From: QHXW01 sp035297145
Lineage (GTDB): Bacteria; Acidobacteriota; Terriglobia; Bryobacterales; Bryobacteraceae
Assembly: GCA_035297145.1 (NCBI GenBank)
Contig: DATGZN010000101.1
Location: forward strand, 8,954 to 72,953
Reading direction: 5' to 3'
Length of the DNA: 64,000 nucleotides
Program-made: the position numbers and the translations under genes
Part shown: piece after piece, positions 6,683-16,075 of the stretch
Layout: every line of letters begins with the position of its first letter
How positions within the stretch are numbered: position 1 is the first letter of the stretch
Notes under the pieces: generated by a model
What the model was told of the DNA's origin: nothing
Seen by the model: the letters and a program-made list of their open reading frames with translations, nothing else
The model's database searches: none

Positions 6683-7900
6683 TCAGGCTATAACCAGATC
6701 CGGATTGATGTCCACACCCAGCCCGGGACCCTGGGGCACTGAAATGTTGCCCTCCTGGTCGACTGCAGGCGGGTTGCGGAAAATCGCAAAGCGCTTGCTG
6801 TAGTCGCAAATCGGCGGGTCGTGCGTGAGTTCCAGCAAGTTGCCTCGAGGCCAGGATGCCACGAGGTGCAATGCGGCAATGTTGCCGATGGGTTCCTCTA
6901 TGGCACAGTGAGGTGTGACCTGCCGGTCGAAAGCCTCGGCTAGCACCCCGATCTTTCGCATATCGCTGATTCCGCCAGCGAGCATAGTCTCCGGTTGCAG
7001 GATATCGAAGACGCCCTGCTGGAGCATCCAGTGGAATTCGTGAACGCCGAAGTTGTTTTCTCCTCCGGCAATAGGGATACCGGCCTGCTTCCTGAGCTCG
7101 GCGTGCTGCTCGAACGCAAAACGCGGCAAGGGCTCTTCCAGCCACGCACAGTGAAGGCGTTCCAGTTCGTGCGCCGTCTCCAAAGCGCGGCGGAAATCCC
7201 AGAGTGCGCCTGGCTGCCAATGCTCGGGATTCTCCGCCTGGTTTGCATCCGTCATGATTTGCATCCGCTCGCCGATTCTCGCGCGTACTGCCTCCACAAC
7301 CGCGATGTCTTCTTTGAAGGTGGGATTGTGCAAGCGCAACTTGATCGCCTTCCAGCCTTGGGCTGCCAATTCAGCGGCCATGTTTGCCCGCTCCTCCGGC
7401 TTCGAAAGCTTGACCATCGCGGCGTAGGTACCGACTTTGTCCCTGCCGCCGCCAAGCAACTTGTAGATAGGCTGTCCGCAGGCTTTGCCTACCAAGTCCC
7501 AGAGGGCGATATCCACGTTAGCGCCCCCGTTGTACCTTTCGCACACACCCTCGTAACGCATCCGGGCATAATGCTGCTCCGTGTCGAACGGATCTTTGCC
7601 GACGAGTACCTGTTGCACCACAGGCAGCAAAGCCGCGTCGATGGAAGGGCCAATCCCCACCAGACCCTGGTCGGTCCGCACCTCGAGGAACGCTCCACCC
7701 CCCACCTGAAAGTTCATAGTGCGGCCCGGGGCGTACCAAGCTGGCTGCAGAGTTCCCAATTCCTTAACCACCTTAAGGCGAACGAGCCGCACCTCGGTGA
7801 TCTTCATGCGCCCGGCTCGGCGCCCCGACTCCTGGGCAGGTAGAGGTGCAGCTCCCATGGTCAACGACCCGAGACTTGCGACGAAGCTTCTCCGATTCAT
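6683..7900 (-). CDS. Enolase-superfamily (mandelate racemase/muconate lactonizing enzyme-like) dehydratase, exported
   Basis: A 405-residue MR/MLE-type enzyme. I start it at the ATG at 7900 (MNRRSFVASLG), preceded by GGAGG. The frame is open further upstream but has no ribosome-binding site there. The N-terminus looks like a Tat or Sec signal. The barrel shows a Lys-containing strand (AIKLRLHN), the metal ligands in MTDANQAE, WLEEPLPR and GGENNFG, and the late His/Glu segment TPHCAIEEP. Family members abstract an alpha proton from a carboxylate, often dehydrating sugar acids; the substrate is not evident. It lies 100 bp downstream of the cytochrome gene on the same strand. Confidence 0.88.
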   Translation of the reverse strand: MNRRSFVASLGSLTMGAAPLPAQESGRRAGRMKITEVRLVRLKVVKELGTLQPAWYAPGRTMNFQVGGGAFLEVRTDQGLVGIGPSIDAALLPVVQQVLVGKDPFDTEQHYARMRYEGVCERYNGGANVDIALWDLVGKACGQPIYKLLGGGRDKVGTYAAMVKLSKPEERANMAAELAAQGWKAIKLRLHNPTFKEDIAVVEAVRARIGERMQIMTDANQAENPEHWQPGALWDFRRALETAHELERLHCAWLEEPLPRFAFEQHAELRKQAGIPIAGGENNFGVHEFHWMLQQGVFDILQPETMLAGGISDMRKIGVLAEAFDRQVTPHCAIEEPIGNIAALHLVASWPRGNLLELTHDPPICDYSKRFAIFRNPPAVDQEGNISVPQGPGLGVDINPDLVIA

Positions 7901-8000
7901 CACGCCTCCACTCCGGCCTCTAATAATGACACGGCGGTAACGGAGCGTCCTTCTGCTGGCCTGCTGCTCGCAGGTTTTCAAACCGCATTACTAAGCCGCC

Positions 8001-9680
8001 TCAAGGTCGTGACGGCGGGGCCTCCGGCCTGGCGTTATCGCTATGGAGACCGCCGGAGCTGCGAAGTACGTTCCGCTTGGCCTCGATATTTTCGGGGAAC
8101 GCTTTCAGGAAGCGTACGTAAGTTTGGCGTGCAAGCGCTAATTGGTGATTGGCGGCATAAAGCAGGGCGAGATGCTGGTAAGGAGCTACGAGCAAAGGAT
8201 CGAGCTGCAATGTCTTCTCAAGATATTTGATCGCGTTCGCATTATCTCCGGCGTTTTCCGCGGCAAGAGCCATGTCATCATAAAGCAAGGCTGAGGTGGG
8301 TTCGACGGCAAGCGCTTTGTCGAATAGGGCCTCCGCGTCTGCCTCTGCTTTTGTCCCACCCATAATCTGGCCCATCGCCCGCAGTAAAACCGGATCGTTC
8401 GGAAAATCATTCCACGCCGAAGACAACAGCTGATAACCGCGGCGAACGAACGGAAACGACTCCAATTGGCTGCCGACCCGTGCATAGGCAAGGCCCAGGT
8501 TGCGTTCCGCAAACTGGGGCGGCGGATTGTGCCACGGTACCAGCTCATCTTCATTGGTTGCCGGGGCGCTGCCGTCCACGAGGGACGTGGCACGCAGGGC
8601 GGCCAGTTCTCGCGGGGTATAGATGGCGATGCGATGGTCGGTGAGGATGGTGTGCCCGCCTCGCCCTGCTGGCAGGCGCGGCATGTGGCAGGCGAAGCAA
8701 TTCTGGTTGGGCTTGGGATGCGACGCCAAAAGCGCCGCCCCGTGGCAGTGGAGGCAGCGGTCGCGAAAATAGGCGACCGGATCCTGCGGGAGCGCATGCG
8801 GATCGTGGCAGGCGCCGCACCAGAGCTTATCCCCGCTCTTCCGCGCACATTCACTCAACGCGAGTTGCTGCGACTGGCTGATGATGGTGAGAGCGTTCGG
8901 GTGCGCAGGGCCTCGCGACGACTGATAAACGTAAACCGTGTAGACGTCTTCGAGATTCTCACCGGCGTGAAAATCAGTAATCTGTTTGCCAGGATTCGGA
9001 ATGCCCACTTCGCCGTCCAAGTGGCACTGCTCGCAAACGCTGTCGCGGGCGCGCGGCGGGAGCTTTGCCGGATTGATGATCGATCCTGGCACTGGATTGC
9101 GGAGGTGCACCGTCGCGGGCCCATGGCATCGCTCGCAGGTAATCGCTTCCGCTGCAAACGGAGGGTTGCGGTATGCGTTTAACGTACCGGCTATCGGAAG
9201 CGCCTCCCCGACGTGGCAAAAAAGGCACTGCGGCCGGACAGCCCGGTAGAAATCCGGAGCCTTCAAATTCTCGTACCCGGGTGATATTCCCCATCCGAAC
9301 TCTGCGTAATAGCTCAACGGCGACTCAAACAGGTGGTTGCCAACCTGGATGAGATAAGAGACGGCGTGCGCCCCGGAGCCGACCGAATAGGCTATGGAAT
9401 ACTGCGAGGTGAGACCGTCGCGCTCCATCCGCTGGGTCATGTGATCGGTCGATGAACGAATGGTGAAGCGAGTGCCGGAAACGCTGTGGTACAACGTGCC
9501 GGAAGGTCCCCGTCCAGGCGGTCCCATGGAATGGGCCATCGGCGTCGCCAAGAAACCCTGCACTTCTCTTGGGTGACAGCGGGCACAGGGCTGCCCGGAA
9601 AACGCGGGAAAGGAACACACGATGACCAGGCTTGTGGCACCGAGCAGGCGGCCTTTCTTGAATCCGGGTCGTGGCCTCAT
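8001..9680 (-). CDS. Heptahaem cytochrome c with C-terminal TPR repeats
   Basis: A 559-residue exported protein with seven CxxCH haem sites in order: CARCH, CLFCH, CERCH, CEQCH, CGACH, CLHCH and CFACH. All lie in the first ~350 residues. The last ~190 residues form tetratricopeptide-like helices (EAEALFDKALAVEPTSALLYDDMALAAENAGDNANAIKYL). The N-terminus has a hydrophobic signal (LLGATSLVIVCSFPAFSG). The layout resembles multihaem/TPR proteins common in Acidobacteriota and Planctomycetota, which are presumed periplasmic electron carriers. The ATG at 9680 is preferred over the adjacent TTG at 9683. It is transcribed divergently from the dienelactone hydrolase gene. Confidence 0.9.
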   Translation of the reverse strand: MRPRPGFKKGRLLGATSLVIVCSFPAFSGQPCARCHPREVQGFLATPMAHSMGPPGRGPSGTLYHSVSGTRFTIRSSTDHMTQRMERDGLTSQYSIAYSVGSGAHAVSYLIQVGNHLFESPLSYYAEFGWGISPGYENLKAPDFYRAVRPQCLFCHVGEALPIAGTLNAYRNPPFAAEAITCERCHGPATVHLRNPVPGSIINPAKLPPRARDSVCEQCHLDGEVGIPNPGKQITDFHAGENLEDVYTVYVYQSSRGPAHPNALTIISQSQQLALSECARKSGDKLWCGACHDPHALPQDPVAYFRDRCLHCHGAALLASHPKPNQNCFACHMPRLPAGRGGHTILTDHRIAIYTPRELAALRATSLVDGSAPATNEDELVPWHNPPPQFAERNLGLAYARVGSQLESFPFVRRGYQLLSSAWNDFPNDPVLLRAMGQIMGGTKAEADAEALFDKALAVEPTSALLYDDMALAAENAGDNANAIKYLEKTLQLDPLLVAPYQHLALLYAANHQLALARQTYVRFLKAFPENIEAKRNVLRSSGGLHSDNARPEAPPSRP

Positions 9681-9882
9681 CAAAGTACACTATTCTAATC
9701 TACCCCCGCGCCGCGCCAGCGCACACATCCCGTGAGTCGCGATCGAGGAAGTTCTGGGATTGGGAACGAGAAACGCGCCTGGCTCCGCCTATGTTGGGAA
9801 CACGGACTGGGCTCACATTCCAGTTGCCATGCCGGCCTCAGGGGAGTAATCCTCAACTCTCAACGGACCGGGAACGGATAGG

Positions 9883-9888
9883 TATAAT
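9883..9888 (+). promoter_or_regulatory. Candidate -10 box upstream of the dienelactone hydrolase
   Basis: A perfect TATAAT at 9883-9888, 53 bp before the ATG at 9942, in the 261-bp divergent region. No good -35 hexamer is found at the usual distance (TCAACG is the best), so either an activator or an unusual -35 is needed. GAGGAG just before the ATG is the ribosome-binding site. Confidence 0.35.
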
Positions 9889-9941
9889 GGCGCGATACGA
9901 GTGCGGTTTTGCCGCGCAAAGAGGCGACGAGGAGATAGAGC

Positions 9942-10805
9942 ATGTGTGATCAGGATCATTTCGAAAACGACCGGCAGAAGTATGAAGCTCTCGGTTTGGT
10001 GACGCGTAAGCAGTTCGGCCTCATGTTGGGAGCGGGCGTCGCGATGATGCTGCCGAAGCTGGCCAATGCCGCCACCGTGACTGAAGCGGACGTGACGGTG
10101 ACGACACCGGACGGCGTGGCGGACTGCTACTTCGTCCATCCGGCGAGTGGCACAGCTCCGGGAGTTCTGGTGTGGCCGGACATATTCGGGCTGCGCCCGG
10201 CGTTTCGCAACATGGGCAAACGGCTCGCCGAATCGGGGTATGCGGTGCTGGTGGTGAATCCTTTCTACCGTGTCAAGAAAGCCCCGACTGCGGACGCCGG
10301 CGGCGCAACTCCAGTCCAGGACCTGATGCCGCTCGCACGAGCTTTGACTGAAACGACGCAAATGACCGATGCAAAGGCGTTCATTGGCTGGCTGGACGGG
10401 CAACAATCGGTTGCGAAAGATCGGAAGATGGGCACACAGGGCTATTGCATGGGTGGCCCGATTGCGTTTCGGACGGCGGCGGCCGCGCCGGATCGTGTGG
10501 GAGCAGTCGCCTCATTCCATGGCGGCGGACTTGTGACCGACGCGCCAAACAGCCCGCACCTTCAGGCGGCAAAATCCAAGGCGCAGTTCCTCATTGCGAT
10601 CGCGGAAAATGATGACGCGCGCTCTCCCAACGACAAGACCGTTCTGAAGGAGACGTTTGCCAAGGCAAACCTTCCGGCGGAAATCGAAGTGTACGCTGGC
10701 GCGGCGCATGGCTGGTGCCCTCCGGATTCGCGGGTCTACAACGAGGCACAAGCCGAGAAGGCATGGAGCCGCTTGCTCGTGCTGTACGGAAAAGCGCTGG
10801 CCTGA
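9942..10805 (+). CDS. Dienelactone hydrolase family protein
   Basis: A 287-residue alpha/beta hydrolase of the dienelactone hydrolase family. The nucleophile elbow is GYCMGG (Cys at about residue 169), the acid is in AENDDARSP, and the histidine is in GAAHGW near residue 252, so the Cys-Asp-His triad is complete. An N-terminal stretch (TRKQFGLMLGAGVAMMLPKLANAA) after ~20 polar residues looks like an export signal, which is common in acidobacterial members. It would hydrolyse a lactone or ester; the substrate is unknown. GAGGAG precedes the ATG. Confidence 0.9.
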   Translation: MCDQDHFENDRQKYEALGLVTRKQFGLMLGAGVAMMLPKLANAATVTEADVTVTTPDGVADCYFVHPASGTAPGVLVWPDIFGLRPAFRNMGKRLAESGYAVLVVNPFYRVKKAPTADAGGATPVQDLMPLARALTETTQMTDAKAFIGWLDGQQSVAKDRKMGTQGYCMGGPIAFRTAAAAPDRVGAVASFHGGGLVTDAPNSPHLQAAKSKAQFLIAIAENDDARSPNDKTVLKETFAKANLPAEIEVYAGAAHGWCPPDSRVYNEAQAEKAWSRLLVLYGKALA

Positions 10806-10930
10806 AAAGAGCCGCACTCGATACACCTTCCATTGCCGAACCGATGAACAAGAAGGCCGCTTCGCAACACCCTTGTCCGTTCCATAACATTTCGCGGGAC
10901 AGGGACGGCGCCTGCGGTTAGGATTGCGCC

Positions 10931-11701
10931 ATGCGAATACAACATTTTCAGTTGCTGCTGGTTGCTTGTCTGGTTACGGGCACGTTATGGGCGGCGAACG
11001 ATCCCTTCGTAGGCAAATGGAAGGTGGACCCGTCCAGAAGCAAACTCACCGACGAAATGAAAGTTGAGGCCGTGGGTGCAAACAAATATGCCATCACCTT
11101 TGAACCCGGCGCAGTCGACACAATCGTGGCCGACGGGAGTGACCAGCCGGCGTTGCAGGGGACCACGCTGTCCGTCACGGTGGAGGGGCCAAACAACTGG
11201 AAGGTTGTTCGAAAGAAGGAAGGCCGCACGATCGTCACGGGGTATTGGACGCTTTCCGGAGACGGCACGAAACTCAACGACGACTTTACCTATTACCCAC
11301 CCGATGGTCCTACAGTGAAATTGCATTACGTGTATGAGCGGACTGCGGGGAGCACAGGGTTCACGGGCACATGGGATAGCATGACCGCGGAGGTGGACTC
11401 GTCGATCGAGCTCGCGATCCAGCCCTACGAGGGCGATGGCCTCTCATTTAACGGGTCCGTTGCACGCATGAGCATCAAGTTCGACGGGAATGATTATCCG
11501 GATCCGAAAGCGGCTCCAGGCTCCGCATCTTCGGGCCGCCGCGTGAACGAGCGCAGCCTGGAAATCACAGACAAATTGCAAGGCAAGATTACGGAGACCC
11601 GGCGGATCGAGCTTTCTGCAGATCTCAAGACCTTGACGATGTCCATGCTCCCGGTGGGGGAAAGCGAGCCTAAGAACATTCTGGTGTTTGAACGGGAATA
11701 G
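10931..11701 (+). CDS. Secreted lipocalin-like protein
   Basis: A 256-residue protein with a clear signal peptide (LLLVACLVTGTLWAA). The mature protein begins with NDPFVGKWKVDPSRSK, the G-x-W start typical of lipocalin-like beta-barrel proteins in acidobacteria. The rest is beta-rich, with alternating polar and hydrophobic residues and no catalytic motif. It is followed 10 bp later by another secreted gene and may be co-transcribed with it. A specific function cannot be given. Confidence 0.75.
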   Translation: MRIQHFQLLLVACLVTGTLWAANDPFVGKWKVDPSRSKLTDEMKVEAVGANKYAITFEPGAVDTIVADGSDQPALQGTTLSVTVEGPNNWKVVRKKEGRTIVTGYWTLSGDGTKLNDDFTYYPPDGPTVKLHYVYERTAGSTGFTGTWDSMTAEVDSSIELAIQPYEGDGLSFNGSVARMSIKFDGNDYPDPKAAPGSASSGRRVNERSLEITDKLQGKITETRRIELSADLKTLTMSMLPVGESEPKNILVFERE

Positions 11702-11711
11702 GAAGAAATCA

Positions 11712-12884
11712 ATGCTCAAACACTTAGTGCGGAAGATTGCAGCTCTCTTAATCGCCGGCTTGTCTCTGGTGATTGCATCGCAACCGGCTCGAGCCGCGGA
11801 GCCGGTGAAGATTCCCACCGCCGCCGACCGGTGGACGACGGTAGCCGGCACCGTGAACTTTGTGGAGCACATGGGAAAGCCGTCTATTGAATTGCAACCA
11901 GGCGACTATAGAAAAGGTATTCCCTCGGGAATGGCATCGCTCAAGGACTTTCAGTTTGGCAACGGAACCATCGAGTATGACGTTTCTGCCGAAAGTGGAA
12001 TGGGCGCGGCCTTCATGTTCCGCGCCGCGAGCAAAGAGAACTTCGAGATGTTCTATCTGCGGCCTCGCCCGAACTGCCAGGAGGCTCCGGACTGCGTGCA
12101 ATACGCCCCGCAGACGCATGGTGCTCTGCTGTGGGATATGTTCCCGCAATATCAGGGGCCGGCTCCGCTTCATTCGGGGAAATGGAACCATGTGAAACTC
12201 GTGATCTCGGGCAAGCGCATGAACATTTACGTCAATGGGGCAACCCAGCCTACGTTGAAAGTCAGCCGCCTTGAGGGCGACACGGACCAAGGCGGCCTGA
12301 TGTTGGCAGGGCCAGGTTCCTTTGCTGACCTGACGGTGAAGCCGGATGAGGTGGAAGGCCTGCCGCCCGATACCGAACCGGACGAGACGGCATCCGACGA
12401 TCGCTTCGTGCGGCATTGGCAAATCTCGGCATTTTCGAAGCTGGCGGAAGGTCAGGCGCCAGTCTATGCCGACTTGCCTGACGCCTCGGCCAAGTGGGTT
12501 CCGCTCGAGGCGGAGCGGGGCGGCCTCATTAACGCGAGTCGGGTTTATGGGTTGCCTCTGCCGAGGGGGCAGCGCGCCCTGGTATGGCTCAAGACGACCA
12601 TCCATTCCAGCGGCGCCCAACAGCAACACGCTTCATTCGGGTGGCTTCGCGAGGCATTCGTTTTTGTAAATGGCCAACTGGTTTACGCAGACAAGAATCT
12701 TTATCAGCCCCCGGCTGCGCGCAAGACGCCGGATGGGCGCCTGTCGCTCGAAAACGGCTCCTTGATGCTGCCCCTCAAGGCCGGTGATAATGAAGTCGCA
12801 GTGGCGGTCGTAAACAACTTTTACGGCTGGGGAATTAAAGTGCACTTCGACGATGTGAAGGACATTGTCATGGTCCGCCAGTAA
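11712..12884 (+). CDS. Secreted LamG/DUF1080-like protein
   Basis: A 390-residue exported protein (signal LLIAGLSLVIASQPARAA). The first half has a concanavalin-like jelly-roll pattern: FGNGTIEYDVSAESGMGAAFMFRA, then GKWNHVKLVISGKRMNIYVNG. This is the arrangement seen in DUF1080 / 3-keto-disaccharide hydrolase-type and LamG domains. The second half is beta-rich (GWLREAFVFVNGQLVYADKN), resembling a sugar-binding galactose-binding-like fold. It probably binds or processes carbohydrate outside the cytoplasm. The ATG at 11712 follows GGAAG; the lipocalin-like gene ends 10 bp upstream. Confidence 0.72.
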   Translation: MLKHLVRKIAALLIAGLSLVIASQPARAAEPVKIPTAADRWTTVAGTVNFVEHMGKPSIELQPGDYRKGIPSGMASLKDFQFGNGTIEYDVSAESGMGAAFMFRAASKENFEMFYLRPRPNCQEAPDCVQYAPQTHGALLWDMFPQYQGPAPLHSGKWNHVKLVISGKRMNIYVNGATQPTLKVSRLEGDTDQGGLMLAGPGSFADLTVKPDEVEGLPPDTEPDETASDDRFVRHWQISAFSKLAEGQAPVYADLPDASAKWVPLEAERGGLINASRVYGLPLPRGQRALVWLKTTIHSSGAQQQHASFGWLREAFVFVNGQLVYADKNLYQPPAARKTPDGRLSLENGSLMLPLKAGDNEVAVAVVNNFYGWGIKVHFDDVKDIVMVRQ

Positions 12885-12914
12885 CTGTGCGACTGCCTGC
12901 GAGGCAGGAGACCT

Positions 12915-14048
12915 TTGGCGATCAATATAAGAGAACGCACAGCGTTTGCCAAATGGGCGTTAAACAACCGGTGGGGTCGCTGGATCTCGGCGGCACTGCT
13001 GTGGAGCCTCCTGGGCCTGCTGTTTGCACTGCCCGCTCTTTCATCTCCCAACTGGAACCGATCTCTGCTTGCCTCGCTTAGCTTCTGGTGGGCCTGGGGG
13101 CTGGTCACCCCTCTCATTTTCTGGACGGATGCGCGACTTCCCTTCAAGGAAAACCAGCTCGGGATGCGCGTACTGGCGCATTTCCTCGCGAGCATTGCTC
13201 TAACCCTTCTCGACTCCTATGTGTTCTTCGCGATGATCGCCTTAGTGCGCCTCGGTGCATGGAGCTCACTGGAGATCACACAGTTTCTGGCCAATGCGTT
13301 CAACGAAGGGATTCTTTGGAGGTGGCTTGTGTACTGGGCCATCTTTGGCGCGCGCCAGACTTTCCGATACTATGAACACTATCTTGCCAGTGAACTGCGG
13401 CTAGAGCGAATGGAGCGCAGCTTATCGCAAGCGCGCCTGAATGCACTACGCATGCAGCTTGATCCGCATTTTCTCTTCAATGCGCTCAACACCATCTCGT
13501 CGCAGGTGGAGCGCGACCCGCGGCTGGCGCGCAGTATGATCGAACATCTCGGCGATCTACTTCGCCTCTCGCTCGAGGTGAGGGACAGACAGGAGATCCC
13601 GCTGGCAGAGGAGTTGGCTTTTCTCGACCACTACGTTGCCATCCAGAAGATTCGTTTTGGAGACAATCTGCGCATTGAAACCAGCGTTGCTCCCGAGGTG
13701 AAGTACGCACTGGTGCCCTGCCTCATCGTGCAGCCGCTGGTCGAGAATGCAATTCGTCACGGGATCTCGCGCCGCGCGTCAGGTGGAGTGGTGACGGTCA
13801 CCGCGGAACGCAACATGGAGCACGTGGAGATTCGGGTAACGGACGACGGCGCGGGATTGCCGCCGGGCTGGACGCTCGCAACATCCTCAGGTATGGGACT
13901 GTCCGTCACGCGCGAACGCATCGTTGGTCTCCATCCTGACGGAAATAGCCGCTTCTTCGTCCGGCCGCGTAACGGAGGCGGAACAGAGGTGGAGATCTCG
14001 TTGCCGCTACGATTCGCAGGAGAGCCAGCCAGTGGCCCAACCCGCTGA
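12915..14048 (+). CDS. LytS/YehU-type sensor histidine kinase
   Basis: A 377-residue membrane histidine kinase. Four hydrophobic segments lie within the first ~155 residues. Next comes the His-kinase signature LDPHFLFNALNTISSQ, with phospho-acceptor His at about 185, and then the HATPase region with the N box (QPLVENAIRHGI) and G box (DDGAGLPPGW). The start is a TTG at 12915, preceded by AGGAG; no ATG fits. The response-regulator gene overlaps its 3' end by 17 bp, so the two form a coupled two-component pair. No sensor domain beyond the membrane helices is visible. Confidence 0.92.
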   Translation: MAINIRERTAFAKWALNNRWGRWISAALLWSLLGLLFALPALSSPNWNRSLLASLSFWWAWGLVTPLIFWTDARLPFKENQLGMRVLAHFLASIALTLLDSYVFFAMIALVRLGAWSSLEITQFLANAFNEGILWRWLVYWAIFGARQTFRYYEHYLASELRLERMERSLSQARLNALRMQLDPHFLFNALNTISSQVERDPRLARSMIEHLGDLLRLSLEVRDRQEIPLAEELAFLDHYVAIQKIRFGDNLRIETSVAPEVKYALVPCLIVQPLVENAIRHGISRRASGGVVTVTAERNMEHVEIRVTDDGAGLPPGWTLATSSGMGLSVTRERIVGLHPDGNSRFFVRPRNGGGTEVEISLPLRFAGEPASGPTR

Positions 14049-14814
14049 ACGGATCCGCGTTCTCGTGGTGGATGATGAAGCGCCCGCACGCCAGCGCCTT
14101 ATCGATCTGCTCAAAAAGGATCCGCAGGTGGGAAGCGTACTGGAAGCGGTAAACGGAAAAGCTGCCGTGGAGATGATCGGACGCGAGGCCGTGGACCTCG
14201 TCTTTCTCGATGTGCAGATGCCCGAGCTCGACGGCCTGCAGGTAATTGAGACCGTCGGTGCGCGGGCGATGCCGCTCACTGTATTTGTCACTGCCTACGA
14301 TGAGCACGCCATCCGCGCATTCGAAGCGAATGCACTCGATTATCTGCTGAAGCCGTTCAGTGATGAACGGTGGGAAGCCGCGCTTGCCCGCGCCAAGACT
14401 CGCCACGATGAGCTGAGCCTGCGGGAATTTGGCCGCAGCGTGTTGCGCATGCTAGCCACGCGATCGCGGGTCGGCCGCTATCTTGATCGCCTGGTGGTGA
14501 AGGGCAGTGGAACCACGCGCTTCATTCGGGTAGCCGACATCGACTGGATTGAAGGCGCAGGAGTTTATGTGAATCTGCACATCGCCGGCAAAGAGTTGCT
14601 CTACCGATCCGCACTGAACGAGCTAGGCGGCCATCTCGATCCCATGCGATTCATCCGCGTTCATCGATCCTCCATCGTTAACATAGACAGTATCCTTGAG
14701 CTTCAGCCCATTTCTCACGGCGAATTCGAGCTCGTTCTGAAGGACGGCCACCGCTCACGCGTCAGCAGAACCTATCGCATACAGCTTGAGAGGCGCCTGG
14801 GCCAATCCTTGTGA
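14032..14814 (+). CDS. LytTR-family response regulator
   Basis: A 260-residue response regulator. The receiver domain begins RIRVLVVDDEAPARQ and has its phospho-acceptor Asp at about residue 60 (FLDVQMPELDG). The second half is a LytTR DNA-binding domain (DRLVVKGSGTTRFIRVADIDWIEGAG ... FIRVHRSSIVNI). The GTG at 14032 is chosen because AGGAGAG lies 8 bp upstream and it leaves only a 17-bp overlap with the kinase; a start at 13924 would overlap by 125 bp. It probably regulates nearby or its own genes by binding a pair of direct repeats; none was identified. Confidence 0.93.
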   Translation: MAQPAERIRVLVVDDEAPARQRLIDLLKKDPQVGSVLEAVNGKAAVEMIGREAVDLVFLDVQMPELDGLQVIETVGARAMPLTVFVTAYDEHAIRAFEANALDYLLKPFSDERWEAALARAKTRHDELSLREFGRSVLRMLATRSRVGRYLDRLVVKGSGTTRFIRVADIDWIEGAGVYVNLHIAGKELLYRSALNELGGHLDPMRFIRVHRSSIVNIDSILELQPISHGEFELVLKDGHRSRVSRTYRIQLERRLGQSL

Positions 14815-14925
14815 CGATGCAAACTGGGCGAGAAGTCCAAATTCCAGTCCTCATGCCGACTTGCGAGGCGCAGTTGCGCGCGACATCAGAAATCGAGATA
14901 GTGTTCTAGGATCGGAGTTTCCAGC

Positions 14926-15945
14926 ATGGTGAAATTCTTTAGAGTTGCCGTATGCATTGGAGTTCTGCTGCTTGGCGGACGCCTATTCGCACAGCAGACG
15001 GCGCCGCACAAACCCTGCCCGCCGGAGGGATTTAGCGGCGGATTCAGCTACGGTTGTCCGCAGAAACAGTTTGCGAACCCATCGGACATCTCGGGTATGA
15101 TGGCGGCGCTGCCGGATAAGCCGTTCGCAACGCCCCAAGGCCTTCGCCATGTACTCGTAGTGTGCAGGGCGGCCGGCTGGGTACATACTTCCATTCCGTT
15201 GGCGGCGAAGATGGTTGAGTATCTCGGAGACAAGACGGGTGCGTGGATGACGGACATCACATACGATTCCGCTGGGATCACACCTGAGAATCTCAAGCAC
15301 TATGATGCGATCTTTCTCGACAGCACCACCGGCGAGTTTCTGGATGATCCGAACGACAAAGCGTTGTCCGACTTGCGCCGGCAAGCGCTTCTGAGTTTTG
15401 TTAAGGGCGGCAAGGGTCTAGCTGGTATTCACGCCGCCACGGATACGTATCACACGAGCGGCCGTCCGCCTTCACCCGGCGCGGAATCCACAGCGGTAAC
15501 GGGCACCTGGCCTGAATTCAACGAAATGATGGGCGGCTTCTTCAAGTTTCATTGGAGCTACCCGACTTTAATTCCCGTCAAGATTGACGATCCGCACAGC
15601 CCACTGACATCCATGTTTCCGGCCGGCGGCTATGAGATTGTCGACGAGACGTACACTTTCGCCCAGGACTCGTTCAGCCGCAAACGTGTTCACGTGTTGA
15701 CCAGCGTCAACTACAAGAAGATGAGCGCGGAAGATAAGGCCAAGGAACCCGCTGCTACCAGGCGCACCGATGGCGACTACGCATTGAGTTATATCCAACG
15801 CGTTGGCAATGGCCGTATATTTTACGAAGCGCACGGCCACGATGAGAAGATCTACTTTTCGCGGCCCTTTGTGGCCCACATGCTCGCGGGAATTCAGTAT
15901 GCGCTCGGCGATCTAAAGGCTGACGATAGCCCAAGCGAAAAATAG
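14926..15945 (+). CDS. Secreted ThuA-like protein
   Basis: A 339-residue exported protein with a ThuA (trehalose-utilisation-type) class I glutamine amidotransferase-like fold. The signal peptide is VCIGVLLLGGRLFAQ. Family blocks visible are RHVLVVCRAAGWVH, TYDSAGITPENLKHYDAIFLDST, FVKGGKGLAGIHAATDT and the late GRIFYEAHGHDEKIY. Most members lack a catalytic cysteine, as here. ThuA proteins are linked to sugar metabolism, and many in Acidobacteriota and Planctomycetota are secreted. GGATCGGAG precedes the ATG. Confidence 0.88.
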   Translation: MVKFFRVAVCIGVLLLGGRLFAQQTAPHKPCPPEGFSGGFSYGCPQKQFANPSDISGMMAALPDKPFATPQGLRHVLVVCRAAGWVHTSIPLAAKMVEYLGDKTGAWMTDITYDSAGITPENLKHYDAIFLDSTTGEFLDDPNDKALSDLRRQALLSFVKGGKGLAGIHAATDTYHTSGRPPSPGAESTAVTGTWPEFNEMMGGFFKFHWSYPTLIPVKIDDPHSPLTSMFPAGGYEIVDETYTFAQDSFSRKRVHVLTSVNYKKMSAEDKAKEPAATRRTDGDYALSYIQRVGNGRIFYEAHGHDEKIYFSRPFVAHMLAGIQYALGDLKADDSPSEK

Positions 15946-15961
15946 AACACTACGACGGACA

Positions 15962-16018
15962 GACTCGCCGGGCACATTCAGACATGGCGGCGCGTTTGGC
16001 ACGGAAGGCTGAGCGTGA
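15962..16018 (+). pseudogene. Serine-hydrolase fragment (HGG region)
   Basis: About 57 bp matching the serine-hydrolase family around the codons for HSPGTFGHGGAFGTEGW, at roughly 85% identity by eye to copy 2. It includes the exact run catggcggcgcgtttgg. It lies between the ThuA-like and cupin genes, contains a stop where the Trp codon should be, and is not attached to any coding sequence. Confidence 0.8.
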
Positions 16019-16075
16019 CCGCTCAGACCAATCCCAATATACGTGTAGAATGTTGCGATCAGGAGGAGTGCCACT

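Noticed and set aside
6285..7220. 311-codon minus-strand frame spanning copy 3 and the enolase-superfamily gene
   Set aside because: It is out of frame with the well-supported enzyme and only antisense to the decayed repeat.
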